In this document: piece by piece, positions 5,281 to 5,360 of the stretch
How positions within the stretch are numbered: position 1 is the first letter of the stretch
Layout of the letters: every line of letters begins with the position of its first letter
Origin: Gammaproteobacteria bacterium
GTDB lineage: Bacteria > Pseudomonadota > Gammaproteobacteria > GCA-001735895
DNA: 5,360 nt
Reading direction: 5' to 3'
NCBI GenBank assembly: GCA_029864065.1
Contig: JAOTUD010000245.1
Coordinates: forward strand, 1 to 5,360
Position numbers and translations under genes: made by a program
The notes under the pieces: generated by a model
The model's database searches: none
What the model was told of the DNA's origin: nothing
Seen by the model: only the letters and a program-made list of their open reading frames with translations

Positions 5281-5360
5281 GCTAGTAATTGAATGAATCC
5301 GCTAAAAACCGGTTATTTTACTTGCACCTATCTCAATAAGCGAGTTGGATTTGCATAGTT
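5281..5360. other. AT-rich region upstream of ssb, probable promoter area
   Basis: No gene can be assigned here. On the minus strand there are TTGAGA and TAAAAT hexamers, but they are only 10 bases apart, so they do not form one ordinary sigma-70 promoter; TAAAAT alone may be a -10 box with a weak -35. An AACCGGTT palindrome lies at 5307-5314. No LexA box (CTG-N10-CAG) is visible. The far end could hold the last codons of an upstream gene; stops occur in all three minus frames. Confidence 0.3.

Noticed and set aside
5281..5360. SOS (LexA) box upstream of ssb
   Set aside because: No CTG-N10-CAG pattern is present; the AACCGGTT palindrome does not resemble a LexA site.

Overview
The window carries five complete genes and one partial gene, all on the minus strand. 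It therefore reads from right to left, with ssb first and a truncated sugar transferase last. The SSB protein is very close to the enterobacterial type along its OB fold and ends in the acidic DDIPF tip. The coding regions are mostly around 60% G+C. Together these suggest a gammaproteobacterium; I cannot name a genus from this sequence.

Layout in transcription order. A 90-base upstream region (5271-5360) precedes ssb (4821-5270). A 72-base spacer follows, holding two adjacent dyad elements. Next come three genes joined by 4-base stop/start overlaps: a DHH/DHHA1-family phosphoesterase (3783-4748), an APS kinase cysC (3184-3786), and a nucleotide-sugar dehydrogenase of the UDP-GlcNAc/UDP-ManNAc type (1757-3187). 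A 261-base AT-richer spacer (1496-1756) contains only a doubtful 35-codon ORF, a possible -10 box and a short hairpin. The window then ends with a DegT/ArnB-type sugar aminotransferase (323-1495), overlapped by 4 bases by a PglC-type phosphoglycosyl transferase (1-326) that runs off the left edge.

How the genes fit together. The dehydrogenase, aminotransferase and phosphoglycosyl transferase form the start of a surface-polysaccharide or glycan locus. They would supply a UDP-hexosaminuronic acid, supply a UDP-4-amino sugar, and load the first sugar phosphate onto undecaprenyl phosphate. CysC makes PAPS, the universal sulfate donor. Some DHH/DHHA1 phosphoesterases (the NrnA type) remove the 3'-phosphate of pAp, the by-product of PAPS use. 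My working inference is a PAPS supply and pAp removal pair coupled to sugar-nucleotide synthesis, which would suit a sulfated glycan. No sulfotransferase is visible in the window, so this stays a hypothesis.

Base composition drops to about 50% G+C over the 3' third of the dehydrogenase and stays low through the following spacer (rows of about 38-48% G+C). This suggests a mosaic join inside the polysaccharide locus. Nothing here is clearly a new class of system. The DHH-cysC-dehydrogenase coupling is the most interesting arrangement.
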